A stretch of 64,000 nucleotides of DNA from Candidatus Zhuqueibacterota bacterium (GTDB lineage: Bacteria; Zhuqueibacterota; Zhuqueibacteria; Residuimicrobiales; Krinioviventaceae), in NCBI GenBank assembly GCA_016928775.1, contig JAFGKD010000089.1, positions 1 through 64,000 on the forward strand, read 5' to 3'. Within the stretch, counting starts at the first letter, position 1, and every line of letters begins with the position of its first letter. Below, piece by piece: positions 45,291-53,796 of the stretch. The notes under the pieces were generated by a model. That model was given only the letters and a program-made list of their open reading frames with translations, searched no databases and was not told the origin of the DNA. The position numbers were made by a program, and so were the translations under genes.

Positions 45291-45334
45291 GTACCAGTTG
45301 CCGAAAAAGTCAGCCTCATTCAGGAGCCATGCTT

Positions 45335-47482
45335 ATGAAGTATTTTATTTTTATTTTGCTTATGACTTGCCCTTTGCTTTTCGCCGGCGAGTACGATGTG
45401 CTCTCTGATTGGCTCATTTATTCAGATGTTGAAAATTCTCTGTATCACTATTATGCGAACAGAGCGTTTGCTTGCCTGGCAGAACGTCGAGCCCACATTT
45501 CCAAGCTAACAACATTAGCTGACTGGCAAAATCGGCAAGCCGAGATACGTGCGACATTGTACAGAATCGTCGGTCCCTTTCCGCACAAAACGCCGCTGAA
45601 ACCCAGGATCACCGGCACGTTTGAGCATGACGATATGGTCATTGAGAAAATAGTTTATGAATCACAGCCGGGATTTTATGTCACAGCGTGTCTTTTTTTG
45701 CCGAAAGAGCGGGAGAATAAAGCCCCGACAATCATTTACTGCAGCGGACATACAACCGAGGGTTTTCGCAGCGCAACGTACCAGCGTGTCATCCTCAATC
45801 TGGTGCAAAAGGGATTTATTGTTTTTGCATTTGATCCGATCGGCCAGGGTGAAAGATTGTTGTACTATGATCCGCAAACAAAAGCATCCAAAATTGGTGG
45901 ACCAACCAAAGAGCACTCTTATCCCGGGGCACAGTGTTTTTTAATTGGCAGCTCTCTTGCCAAGTATATGATCTGGGATGGCATTCGTGCGGTGGATTAT
46001 CTGTTATCACGAAACGAGGTGGACCCGACTCGCATCGGTATTACAGGCCGTTCCGGTGGCGGCACCCAGTCGGCTTATATCGCTGCCTTTGATGAACGGA
46101 TCACCGCCTCAGCGCCCGAGTGTTATATCACCAGTTTTCAGCGTTTGATCGAGTCCATCGGCCTGCAGGATGCCGAACAAAATCTTTATCATGGCCTGGC
46201 GAACGGCATTGACTTTGCGGATCTGCTTGAGGTACGGGCTCCCAAACCAACGCTCATTGTCGCGACAACGCGCGATTTTTTTAGCATTCAAGGAATGTAT
46301 GAAACCTTTCAAGAGGCGCGCTTGATTTATGATCAGTATGGTTTGTCAAAGAATATCAACTTTGCCGCAGATGACTCGACACATGCCTCAACCCGAAAAA
46401 ATCGCGAAGCGTTGTATGATTTTTTCATGCACACTTTTCAGGTCGCAGGAGATGTTAGCGACCAGGACGTCCAAATACTGTCAAATGAGGCGCTTTATGT
46501 TACGGATTCAGGTCAAGTGAGCACATCGTATTCGAGTGAAACCGTATTTAGCTTGAACAAAAAACAGACGGTGACATTATTATCCGATCTGGATAGTGTT
46601 CGTTTGTCGCCACACTATCCCAAAGCCATCATCGAACAGATCAGGAATCAGATTCGGCATATCCCCTCTGAAAAGCCTGAGCCGGTTTTTACGGGCAGAT
46701 TTACAAAGCACAATCTGCTGATCGAAAAATGGTTTCTCAAAAACAGGTACTATGTGACGCCCGTTTTGACGGTCAGACCAAATGACAATGTTGAGCATCC
46801 AGCGATTATTTACATCACGCCTCGTGGTAAGCAGGACGCATTGCAAAAAGAGTGGCTGCAGGAAGCTGTCGCTCGTGGCACTAAAATTATTATACCTGAT
46901 TTAATCGGTTATGGTGAAAGTGGCCCCGGAGATTTTCACGGTGACGCCTATGATTTTAAAGTGGGAAGTGGTGCCTATAATATATGGTTTTTTGGCCTGC
47001 AGCTCGATGAGAGCCTCGTCTATGTGCGCGTCCGTCAATTATTGGACCTTTTGAGCTATCTGCAGGGAACAAAAGAACAGGCGTCACCTAAATTAAGAAT
47101 CATCGGGGAGGGATTGGCCTGTACAGTCGTGCAATACACCGCGGCTCTCGAATCCTCCCTAGCCGACGTCGTTCTCCTGCAGCCGTTGTTATCGTATGCT
47201 TCACTTGTTGAAAACGAGTATTATGCGCCCGAGCTCATTCATGCAACAGTCCCTGGCGCTCTTGCCTATCATGACCTGAAGGATATCAATTGCTGCATAG
47301 CACCGCGAAATTTGATCATCATAAATCCGGTGGATCAGCACAACATGCCCTATTCTCACGCAACAGCCCCAGCAATAAAAAAATTCATCGAATATTATCA
47401 AAAGCCCAAATGGACCGGACATATCAAAATATATATCAATATTTCAAAACTAACTGTTGATTCAATGCTCAAAAATTTTTAG
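45335..47482 (+). CDS. Secreted acetylxylan-esterase-like alpha/beta hydrolase (two domains)
   Basis: 715 residues from the ATG at 45335, chosen because 'aggag' lies 8 nt upstream and a signal peptide (MKYFIFILLMTCPLLFAG) follows; the track start at 45203 is inside the repeat. The first half is an AXE1/CE-type alpha/beta hydrolase with nucleophile Ser in 'GITGRSGGGTQSAYI' and family segment 'FDPIGQGER'; a His candidate lies in 'DDSTHAST'. The second half resembles a degenerate alpha/beta hydrolase ('IIPDLIGYGESGPGDFHGDA') without a clear nucleophile elbow. Likely removes acyl groups from plant glycans. Last gene of the operon. Confidence 0.8.
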   Translation: MKYFIFILLMTCPLLFAGEYDVLSDWLIYSDVENSLYHYYANRAFACLAERRAHISKLTTLADWQNRQAEIRATLYRIVGPFPHKTPLKPRITGTFEHDDMVIEKIVYESQPGFYVTACLFLPKERENKAPTIIYCSGHTTEGFRSATYQRVILNLVQKGFIVFAFDPIGQGERLLYYDPQTKASKIGGPTKEHSYPGAQCFLIGSSLAKYMIWDGIRAVDYLLSRNEVDPTRIGITGRSGGGTQSAYIAAFDERITASAPECYITSFQRLIESIGLQDAEQNLYHGLANGIDFADLLEVRAPKPTLIVATTRDFFSIQGMYETFQEARLIYDQYGLSKNINFAADDSTHASTRKNREALYDFFMHTFQVAGDVSDQDVQILSNEALYVTDSGQVSTSYSSETVFSLNKKQTVTLLSDLDSVRLSPHYPKAIIEQIRNQIRHIPSEKPEPVFTGRFTKHNLLIEKWFLKNRYYVTPVLTVRPNDNVEHPAIIYITPRGKQDALQKEWLQEAVARGTKIIIPDLIGYGESGPGDFHGDAYDFKVGSGAYNIWFFGLQLDESLVYVRVRQLLDLLSYLQGTKEQASPKLRIIGEGLACTVVQYTAALESSLADVVLLQPLLSYASLVENEYYAPELIHATVPGALAYHDLKDINCCIAPRNLIIINPVDQHNMPYSHATAPAIKKFIEYYQKPKWTGHIKIYINISKLTVDSMLKNF

Positions 47483-47799
47483 TTTGCTTTATCTACAATA
47501 TTCTCTAATTTTTTGATAATTCGGGAATATTCTCTCCTTGATTTTTAGTTTATATCTTCAAAACGAGTATACCACAATAAATTGACGTTTTTGAGAAAAA
47601 CACCACTAAATATAGACTTTTCCCTTGACAAAAAATATCCAAATCAATATATTGATCCGGGTATGAATGGAAGGGTTGAGGGCAAATTTTAAGTATTATG
47701 CCCCGTCATAGATATACAATCATCACAAGCCTGGCAGCTCCAAGATGACACTTAAATCGTTTTCACAACCAACAATCACACTTTACTCATGGGGTGAAT
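47483..47799 (+). promoter_or_regulatory. nrdJ promoter with paired NrdR-like boxes
   Basis: A consensus promoter TTGACA (47625-47630), 17-nt spacer, TATATT (47648-47653). CAATATATTG at 47645-47654 matches the NrdR-box core CWATATATWG at all 10 positions and overlaps the -10. CTAAATATAG at 47606-47615 matches 9 of 10 and lies just upstream of the -35. The boxes are 39 bp apart, near four helical turns. NrdR is the known ATP/dATP-sensing repressor of ribonucleotide reductase genes. The leader is about 140 nt. No cobalamin-riboswitch B12 box was seen. Confidence 0.75.
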
Positions 47800-50592
47800 A
47801 TGGCAAAAACATCTGAATTGCAGTTTGATTTTGATGATCTGAAGACAGCACCGGAAACTGATCTTTCCCAAAAAACTTTGAATCTTTCGGATAAAAACCC
47901 GATAAAGCTGCAAATACCGCGTTTTTTCACATCACCGGATAAGCATCCATATGATGTTATAGAGTGGGAGAACCGAACCGCATCAATCACAAATGATAAA
48001 GGGGAAATTCTTTTTGAACGGCATAACATAGATGTGCCCAAAAGCTGGTCACAAACCGCAATCAATATTGTTGCATCAAAATATTTTCATACCTATCGCG
48101 ATCGAAATGAGCATGAAACCAGTGTGAAACAGCTCATTGATCGAGTCGCGAAAACGCTGAGAATGTGGGGGGAGAAAGACGGTTATTTTGCCGGCGCCGC
48201 CGATGCCGATACCTTTGAGGCAGAATTGACACATCTGCTGGTGAATCAAAAAGCAGCTTTTAACAGTCCGGTCTGGTTTAATATGGGCTGTGAAGAAAAG
48301 CCACAATGCTCAGCCTGTTTTATCAATTCCGTTGAAGACAAGATGGAAGCCATCCTCACTTTGGCGAAAACCGAGGGTCTGTTATTTAAATGGGGATCGG
48401 GCACCGGGACCAATCTGTCGCCGCTTCGTTCATCCCAAGAACGTCTATCCACCGGCGGGTTGGCCTCAGGCCCCGTTTCTTTCATGCGCGGCTACGATGC
48501 TTTTGCCGGCGTCATAAAGTCCGGCGGTAAAACAAGACGCGCTGCGAAAATGGTTATTCTCAATATTGACCACCCCGATATCGTGGCATTCATCAATTGC
48601 AAAGTCATTGAAGAAAAGAAAGCCTGGGCGCTCATCGATGCCGGTTATGACGGCTCGTTTGGTGGTGATGCATATACCTCGGTCTTTTTTCAAAACTCGA
48701 ATAACAGCATTCGTGTGACGGATGAATTCATGATGACCGTACAGGAAGATCGAGAGTGGTGTACTCGCGCCATCACAACGGGCGATGTCGTCGATCGATT
48801 CCGATCACGCGATCTGATGAAAATGATCTGTGATGCAGCACACATTTGCGGTGATCCCGGCATTCAATTTCATACAACGATCAATGATTGGCATACCTGC
48901 CCCAATTCTGCTCCCATCAATGCGTCAAATCCGTGCAGCGAGTATATGTTCGTTGATGATTCCGCCTGCAATCTCGCCTCCTTGAACTTGATGAAATTCA
49001 TCAAAAAGGATGGCTCTTTTGATATTGAAGCCTATCGACGCGCCATTCATATTTTAATCGTATCACAGGAAATAATTGTTGACAATTCCAGTTATCCGAC
49101 TGAAAAGATCGCGCGCAACAGCCACAAGTTCCGCCCGCTCGGCCTCGGCTATGCCAATCTCGGCGCGCTGCTGATGTATTATGGCCTTCCTTATGACAGT
49201 CCAAAAGGGCGCGCCATGGCTGCGACGCTCACGGCTTTACTCACTGGACAATCCTATCTTTCCTCGGCGATTTTGGCCAGCGCGGTTCAACCATTCAAAG
49301 AATTTGAAAAGAATCGGGCGCCCATGTTGCGCGTCATTAAAAAACATCAGCAAGCGCTGCGGGACATTGAGAGCCAGTATGTATCCGATGATTTATTCAG
49401 CGCGGCCCAGGAAGTGTGGACTGATGCTGTGGAATTTGGCGAACGTTACGGTTATCGCAACTCCCAGGTCACTGTCCTGGCGCCAACAGGAACCATCGGC
49501 TTTATGATGGATTGTGATACAACCGGCATTGAACCTGACCTTGCTTTGGTTAAATTCAAAAATATGGTCGGCGGCGGTTTTATCAAATTGGTCAACAATA
49601 CGATTAGTCCCGCCTTGCAGCGCCTGGGTTATGCTGAAGAAGAACGGGAAGAGATACTCGAGTATATAAACCAGTTTGACACCATTGAAGGTGCGCCGCA
49701 CATCAAGGAACAAGATCTGCCGGTATTTGATTGTGCTTTCAAACCGCAAAATGGCTCTCGTTTTATTAAGCACATGGGGCACGTCAAAATGATGGGTGCA
49801 GTGCAGCCATTTTTGTCCGGCGCTATTTCAAAAACAGTCAATATGCCCAATGACGTAACTCCAGACGATATTGCCGATACCTACATGAAGGCGTGGGAAC
49901 TTGGACTCAAATCGATTGCTATTTATCGTGATGGATCAAAACGAACGCAGCCATTGTCTACCGGAAAAGCGAACAAGGAAGAAGAAGATCTGGTACGACT
50001 GTTTGGCGAGAACACCAAACCGCATGGTTCGCGCGGCATTCGCCGTCGTTTGCCAGACGAACGCTCCGCAATTACCCATAAATTTGAAATTGGTGGCCAC
50101 GAAGGTTATTTGACCGTCGGCGAATATGAAGACCACACACCCGGTGAAATCTTCGTCACGATGGCAAAAGAAGGATCTGTCGTTTCCGGTCTTATGGACT
50201 GCTTTGCCACATCAATTTCGATCGGTTTGCAATCTGGAGTCCCGCTCGAAACCTATGTGCGAAAATTCACCCATACGCGATTTGAGCCCTATGGTTATAC
50301 CAATAATCCCAAAATTCGTATGGCAAAATCTATTGCAGACTATATTTTCAGATGGCTGGAACTACGTTATCTGGGAGAAAACAGGTCTGAGGAAGACGGA
50401 ACAAAAACGACCGAGATGACGAATGTTGAAAAACAAAATATTGCCAAGCAGTTGGAAAATCCCAAAGTTGCCAGGACGACATTTGAAGGTCATGAAGATG
50501 CGCCCCCTTGCCCCACCTGTGGTGCGATTATGGTTCGCAACGGTGCGTGCTACAAATGTCTCAACTGTGGCGACACCAGTGGATGCTCATAA
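47800..50592 (+). CDS. nrdJ: Class II (B12-dependent) ribonucleotide reductase
   Basis: Adenosylcobalamin-dependent reduction of ribonucleotides to deoxyribonucleotides; works with or without oxygen. 931 residues. Typical blocks are 'AFNSPVWFNMGCEEKPQCSACF' with the redox Cys, 'KWGSGTGTNLSPLRS', 'NPCSEYMFVDDSACNLASLN' with active-site Asn, Cys and Glu, and 'APTGTIGFMMDCDTTGIEPD'. The C-terminal zinc-ribbon tail 'CPTCGAIMVRNGACYKCLNC' ends in a GCS Cys that can shuttle electrons. The ATG at 47800 has 'ggggtg' upstream; the GTG at 47794 is inside it. Single-gene transcript bounded by promoter and terminator. Confidence 0.96.
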   Translation: MAKTSELQFDFDDLKTAPETDLSQKTLNLSDKNPIKLQIPRFFTSPDKHPYDVIEWENRTASITNDKGEILFERHNIDVPKSWSQTAINIVASKYFHTYRDRNEHETSVKQLIDRVAKTLRMWGEKDGYFAGAADADTFEAELTHLLVNQKAAFNSPVWFNMGCEEKPQCSACFINSVEDKMEAILTLAKTEGLLFKWGSGTGTNLSPLRSSQERLSTGGLASGPVSFMRGYDAFAGVIKSGGKTRRAAKMVILNIDHPDIVAFINCKVIEEKKAWALIDAGYDGSFGGDAYTSVFFQNSNNSIRVTDEFMMTVQEDREWCTRAITTGDVVDRFRSRDLMKMICDAAHICGDPGIQFHTTINDWHTCPNSAPINASNPCSEYMFVDDSACNLASLNLMKFIKKDGSFDIEAYRRAIHILIVSQEIIVDNSSYPTEKIARNSHKFRPLGLGYANLGALLMYYGLPYDSPKGRAMAATLTALLTGQSYLSSAILASAVQPFKEFEKNRAPMLRVIKKHQQALRDIESQYVSDDLFSAAQEVWTDAVEFGERYGYRNSQVTVLAPTGTIGFMMDCDTTGIEPDLALVKFKNMVGGGFIKLVNNTISPALQRLGYAEEEREEILEYINQFDTIEGAPHIKEQDLPVFDCAFKPQNGSRFIKHMGHVKMMGAVQPFLSGAISKTVNMPNDVTPDDIADTYMKAWELGLKSIAIYRDGSKRTQPLSTGKANKEEEDLVRLFGENTKPHGSRGIRRRLPDERSAITHKFEIGGHEGYLTVGEYEDHTPGEIFVTMAKEGSVVSGLMDCFATSISIGLQSGVPLETYVRKFTHTRFEPYGYTNNPKIRMAKSIADYIFRWLELRYLGENRSEEDGTKTTEMTNVEKQNIAKQLENPKVARTTFEGHEDAPPCPTCGAIMVRNGACYKCLNCGDTSGCS

Positions 50593-50647
50593 ATTTGAAT
50601 CATATTAAATACATCTGACACGATGTAGCGCCGCTTTAATCTTCCAC

Positions 50648-50687
50648 AAAAAAAGGCACCCTTTTCCAGCAGAGGTGCCTTTTTTTT
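50648..50687. terminator. Bidirectional terminator between nrdJ and STAS gene
   Basis: aaaaaaaggcacc-cttttccagcaga-ggtgcctttttttt. The stem is flanked by A-tract and T-tract, so it can stop transcripts from both converging genes. Confidence 0.9.
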
Positions 50688-50697
50688 CTGCTGCCTG

Positions 50698-51042
50698 TCA
50701 GTCAACATTTTTCATTTGTTCTAATGCTTCAAACTGATCTTTATAAATTGTTATAACATTGGTGAGCTGGGCGATATGAATCATCGTCTCCACGCGCTTT
50801 TGTACACCACAAATCGCAAAATCGCCACCAGCATCGCGCGCCTGACGAAAACCCAGCAAAATCGCCCCCAGTCCGGAACTATCGGCATATTCGACATCTT
50901 CCAGATTGAGCAGAACCGCTTTACCTTGATTTATCAGCACCAGCAATTGTGCTTTCAGATCTGGCGCAACACTCGTGTCCAAACGTTCTTCTTTGATCCG
51001 AATAATTTTGATTCCGTCCACTTCTTCCAAAAAGAAATTCAT
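50698..51042 (-). CDS. STAS-domain anti-sigma factor antagonist
   Basis: 114-residue single STAS domain of the SpoIIAA/RsbV type, which binds an anti-sigma kinase and is switched by phosphorylation. The conserved phospho-site is 'EYADSSGLGAILLG' (Ser near 58). Start supported by 'ggagg' upstream. No anti-sigma kinase or phosphatase gene is beside it, so its partner must be elsewhere. Converges on nrdJ across a shared terminator. Confidence 0.93.
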   Translation of the reverse strand: MNFFLEEVDGIKIIRIKEERLDTSVAPDLKAQLLVLINQGKAVLLNLEDVEYADSSGLGAILLGFRQARDAGGDFAICGVQKRVETMIHIAQLTNVITIYKDQFEALEQMKNVD

Positions 51043-51089
51043 TTATAAAATCCTCCAAACAGTCTTGATCCCAAACATGCTCCTTTAAT

Positions 51090-51587
51090 TCATTTTATTT
51101 TGGGATCATTTTCATATTTAAGACAAGCTGTACTTTTGAGGAATTTGTTAGCCTGATGAACGAGTTTTTTTATACTCTGGCTACATTTCATAGACCCTAT
51201 ATCTTCAAGTGCTACCCAGCATGCCGCATCAATATCGCTTGCAGCAGCAAGTTTTCCACCCGCGAACTCTGCCAAATAATCAACGACAATATAATGATAT
51301 TTTATATTATTCCTGACATCTTTTTCAATATATTCAAACAGATCGAGCCTTTGCAAATGACTTATATGGATATGACATTCTTCCATTACCTCTCGATGGG
51401 CAGCTTGTGCAAGTGTTTCTCCAATCTCAACAAGACCCCCGGGAATACTCCACTCACCCTTTGCCGGCTCCTGCCCCCGTTTAATTAGTAGCAATTTGTT
51501 GTCGTTCACGACAAGTACGCCAACGCCCAGGCGCGGAGTTTTCGGGTAATATCGATGCTCTTCTTTTGCTTTATTCTGATAACTCAA
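51090..51587 (-). CDS. NUDIX hydrolase
   Basis: Pyrophosphohydrolase of about 165 residues. The Nudix box 'GLVEIGETLAQAAHREVMEE' fits G-x5-E-x7-R-E-x2-E-E. The preceding 'RGQEPAKGEWSIPGG' is typical of ADP-ribose or NADH/nucleotide-sugar hydrolases, but the substrate is open. The only upstream start is a TTG at 51587 without a strong ribosome site, so the first few residues are uncertain. Follows the hyperacidic gene on the same strand by 28 bp. Confidence 0.9.
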   Translation of the reverse strand: MSYQNKAKEEHRYYPKTPRLGVGVLVVNDNKLLLIKRGQEPAKGEWSIPGGLVEIGETLAQAAHREVMEECHIHISHLQRLDLFEYIEKDVRNNIKYHYIVVDYLAEFAGGKLAAASDIDAACWVALEDIGSMKCSQSIKKLVHQANKFLKSTACLKYENDPKIK

Positions 51588-51615
51588 ATATTAATCGTCA
51601 GACTGTTAAATATGC

Positions 51616-51966
51616 CTAGTCCCACTCGTCGTCGCCTTCCCATGAGGGTGTGCCGTCGAGCCAATCTTCATCGTCTTCGAACTCTTCCCACTCCTCATCT
51701 TCTTCGTCTTCATCCTCTTCCTCGTCCTCTTCCTCATCTCCCCAATAGTCGTCTTCCCACTCAACCTCCTCGTCTTCATCAACAACTTCCTCTTCTTCTA
51801 TTTCTTCCTCTTCTTCCCAATCCTCTTCGTCACCCACATCGTCAAGGCTTTCGGCATCGGGTTCCTGTTCTTCAAAGATGCCAAATTCATCGGCATCTTC
51901 TTCTTCATCCATGCCATATTCCTCGTCCAAAAAATCGTCATCATCGATGAATGGATCTTTGCTCAT
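51616..51966 (-). CDS. Hyperacidic low-complexity protein
   Basis: 116 residues from the ATG at 51966, which has 'agaggt' upstream; the 32 extra residues in the track have a different composition and no site. By my count about 73 residues are Asp or Glu and only one is basic (Lys3). It opens 'MSKDPFIDDDDFLDEEYG', has six Trp spread among acidic runs and ends 'WEGDDEWD'. It must be disordered. No homologue recognised. A DNA-mimic, cation buffer or chaperone tail are possible roles; none is shown. Confidence 0.75.
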   Translation of the reverse strand: MSKDPFIDDDDFLDEEYGMDEEEDADEFGIFEEQEPDAESLDDVGDEEDWEEEEEIEEEEVVDEDEEVEWEDDYWGDEEEDEEEDEDEEDEEWEEFEDDEDWLDGTPSWEGDDEWD

Positions 51967-52100
51967 TATTACCTCTAATTGCTTTAGTCCAAATTTTAAA
52001 AATGCCGCGTAAAGTATCAAAAGAGATTGCAATATGCAACATTTTTTTCTACAGATTATCATATTTACAACATATTGTTTATTTTACGGAAAGCTCATTT

Positions 52101-53225
52101 TCAGGACAGTAGCCATTCATAGTATTGAGAGGTACCCGTATCCAAAATCTCACGAATCAACCGTGCAGTTGTAGCACCTATTCCCTTCATCTCTTCAATT
52201 TTTTGACGACTATGTTCAACCGGTTCTTTGAGCTGGGATATCGAATAAGCAGCATAGCCAAAAGAGCTTTTTTTATTATCCATTTTGAGCAGATAATCTA
52301 TATGTTCCAATATAATAATAACACGATCCGTAGAATCGACAAAATTTGTCCAAATAGCAGGCGGAATCCGGATTGGGATTTTGTATTCTTTGACTATTTC
52401 AAAGAACACCCGGTGCACAGAATCATAATAGTCCATCCGGGCTCTCCCCCATTGATCTCCTGTAAAGATCTGCTCATACTTCGGCGCCAAATTCCTGTCA
52501 TAGTCACGTAATACATTCATCAAATAATCGTGTTGTCGACCACCTTTCAACGTCATGCCGCCAAAAATGATAAAATCAATGCCCATATTGGCGGCTGCGC
52601 TCACTGTTTCCTGCACTTTATCGTGTGTGTCCGTTATAAACGGTAATACCGGCATCAAATACATCCCAATGGGAAAGCCCTCTTTTTTAAATTTTGCCAG
52701 CGTTTTTAATCGTTGACTTGGACCTGGTACTCCTGGTTCAAAATGCCGGCTGATCTTGTCGTCGACAGAGGAGAAGCTCATGCTAATGATAGCGCGGCTC
52801 TTTTCATTTATTTGATGGAGCACATCAAGATCGCGTTCGATGTGGGTGGATTTTGTCAACATGTGCACCGGGAAATTGTGAAGCGCCATCAGTTCCAGAG
52901 CCTGGCGGGTCAATTCATACTTTAGTTCAACGGGTTGGTAGCTATCGCACACACCACCACCGACAAATATAAAACCTTTTTGCATCGGTTTACGCTTGCG
53001 CCTCGGATCAAGCTCGCGTTTGAGAACATCAATCGCGTTGACTTTAACGGCGACATCTTTGCCAAACTCACCATCGACTCTGTATTTTTCCGTCCGCCCA
53101 TCGCAGTAGGCGCAATTATGCGTACAGCCGCGGTACAGGTTCATACCGTATCGCGAGACAAACCACGTCTCTATTTTTTTCTGTTTGCGCAGAATTGACT
53201 TTGATTGGATCTCGGTGATACTCAT
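52101..53225 (-). CDS. SplB-like radical SAM protein with C-terminal HhH-like motif
   Basis: 374 residues from the ATG at 53225. The track's 119-residue extension overlaps the YhcH-like gene in another frame and is rejected. The 4Fe-4S motif is 'NLYRGCTHNCAYCDGR', followed by 'HMLTKSTHIERDLDVLHQIN' and 'VSFSSVDDKISRHFEPG'-like segments as in the spore photoproduct lyase-like Rv2578c/SplB group. The C-terminus 'IEEMKGIGATTARLIREILD' looks like a helix-hairpin-helix, which could contact nucleic acid. Starts 19 bp after the YhcH-like gene. Confidence 0.82.
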   Translation of the reverse strand: MSITEIQSKSILRKQKKIETWFVSRYGMNLYRGCTHNCAYCDGRTEKYRVDGEFGKDVAVKVNAIDVLKRELDPRRKRKPMQKGFIFVGGGVCDSYQPVELKYELTRQALELMALHNFPVHMLTKSTHIERDLDVLHQINEKSRAIISMSFSSVDDKISRHFEPGVPGPSQRLKTLAKFKKEGFPIGMYLMPVLPFITDTHDKVQETVSAAANMGIDFIIFGGMTLKGGRQHDYLMNVLRDYDRNLAPKYEQIFTGDQWGRARMDYYDSVHRVFFEIVKEYKIPIRIPPAIWTNFVDSTDRVIIILEHIDYLLKMDNKKSSFGYAAYSISQLKEPVEHSRQKIEEMKGIGATTARLIREILDTGTSQYYEWLLS

Positions 53226-53244
53226 CTTTTTAAAAAATGGAGGA

Positions 53245-53796
53245 TTATTGAGCTTCAAGAACCTTGCAAACGATTTTGTGAATTTCTCCAGTGCCAACCA
53301 TGGGAGCGTGCGCATCTTTTGGGAAAAAGATAACAAAAGATCCCGGCGGCACGATCGTCCATGTTTTGGGCACATCGTTGAAAAACATGATATCTTTTTC
53401 GATATCATAAGGTGTTGCGATTTGCGTGCACTCTGCGGTTGGCCGCCAGCCCATCTCCTCCACGCCGGCGATGACATATTGAATATCAATATATTTTCGA
53501 TGTGCCTCAAGCCTGGCTTGCTGCCTTGTTTTGCCAGAATCTCTGGAAACAATAGCAAACAAAGTGTCGCCCGCCAGATCATATCTGCCTGGTGACAAGG
53601 TGTCTATATTCTCTTGCTGCAAAAACTCGAACGCTCTGACAAATCCGGGATGGAGATCAATGTATTCCCCCGCTTGTTCCAAAGGAGCTAAAATCATGCT
53701 ATCCCTCGCTTGTTTATCTTTTGGCATATCTGTACAGGATAGAAAAAAAAAGAGCACGCCAATGATTGCAGTTGTTAAGATGTTGTATTTTTTCAT
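53245..53796 (-). CDS. YhcH/YjgK/YiaL-family lipoprotein
   Basis: 183 residues. The domain 'FQQEN..LSPGRYDLAGDTL', 'LEAHRKYIDIQYVIAGVEEM' and 'IFFPKDAHAPMVG' is a cupin-like YhcH/YjgK/YiaL fold, whose members have been linked to sialic acid and other sugar metabolism, possibly as anomerases. Metal ligands would be the His/Asp residues in those segments. It carries a lipoprotein signal ('GVLFFFLSCTDMPKDK'), whereas most family members are cytosolic. Start by ATG with 'ggagtg' upstream. Confidence 0.85.
   Translation of the reverse strand: MKKYNILTTAIIGVLFFFLSCTDMPKDKQARDSMILAPLEQAGEYIDLHPGFVRAFEFLQQENIDTLSPGRYDLAGDTLFAIVSRDSGKTRQQARLEAHRKYIDIQYVIAGVEEMGWRPTAECTQIATPYDIEKDIMFFNDVPKTWTIVPPGSFVIFFPKDAHAPMVGTGEIHKIVCKVLEAQ

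Noticed and set aside
45203-45334. Basic N-terminal extension of the esterase (MKRETANVRRK...)
   Set aside because: It is translated repeat sequence; a ribosome site and signal peptide define the start at 45335.
47483-47799. Cobalamin riboswitch upstream of the B12-dependent nrdJ
   Set aside because: No B12-box-like sequence or long folded leader was seen; the NrdR boxes explain regulation better.
53226-53582. N-terminal 119-residue extension of the radical SAM ORF
   Set aside because: It lies inside the well-supported YhcH-family gene in another frame and has no radical SAM similarity; the ATG at 53225 fits the family start.
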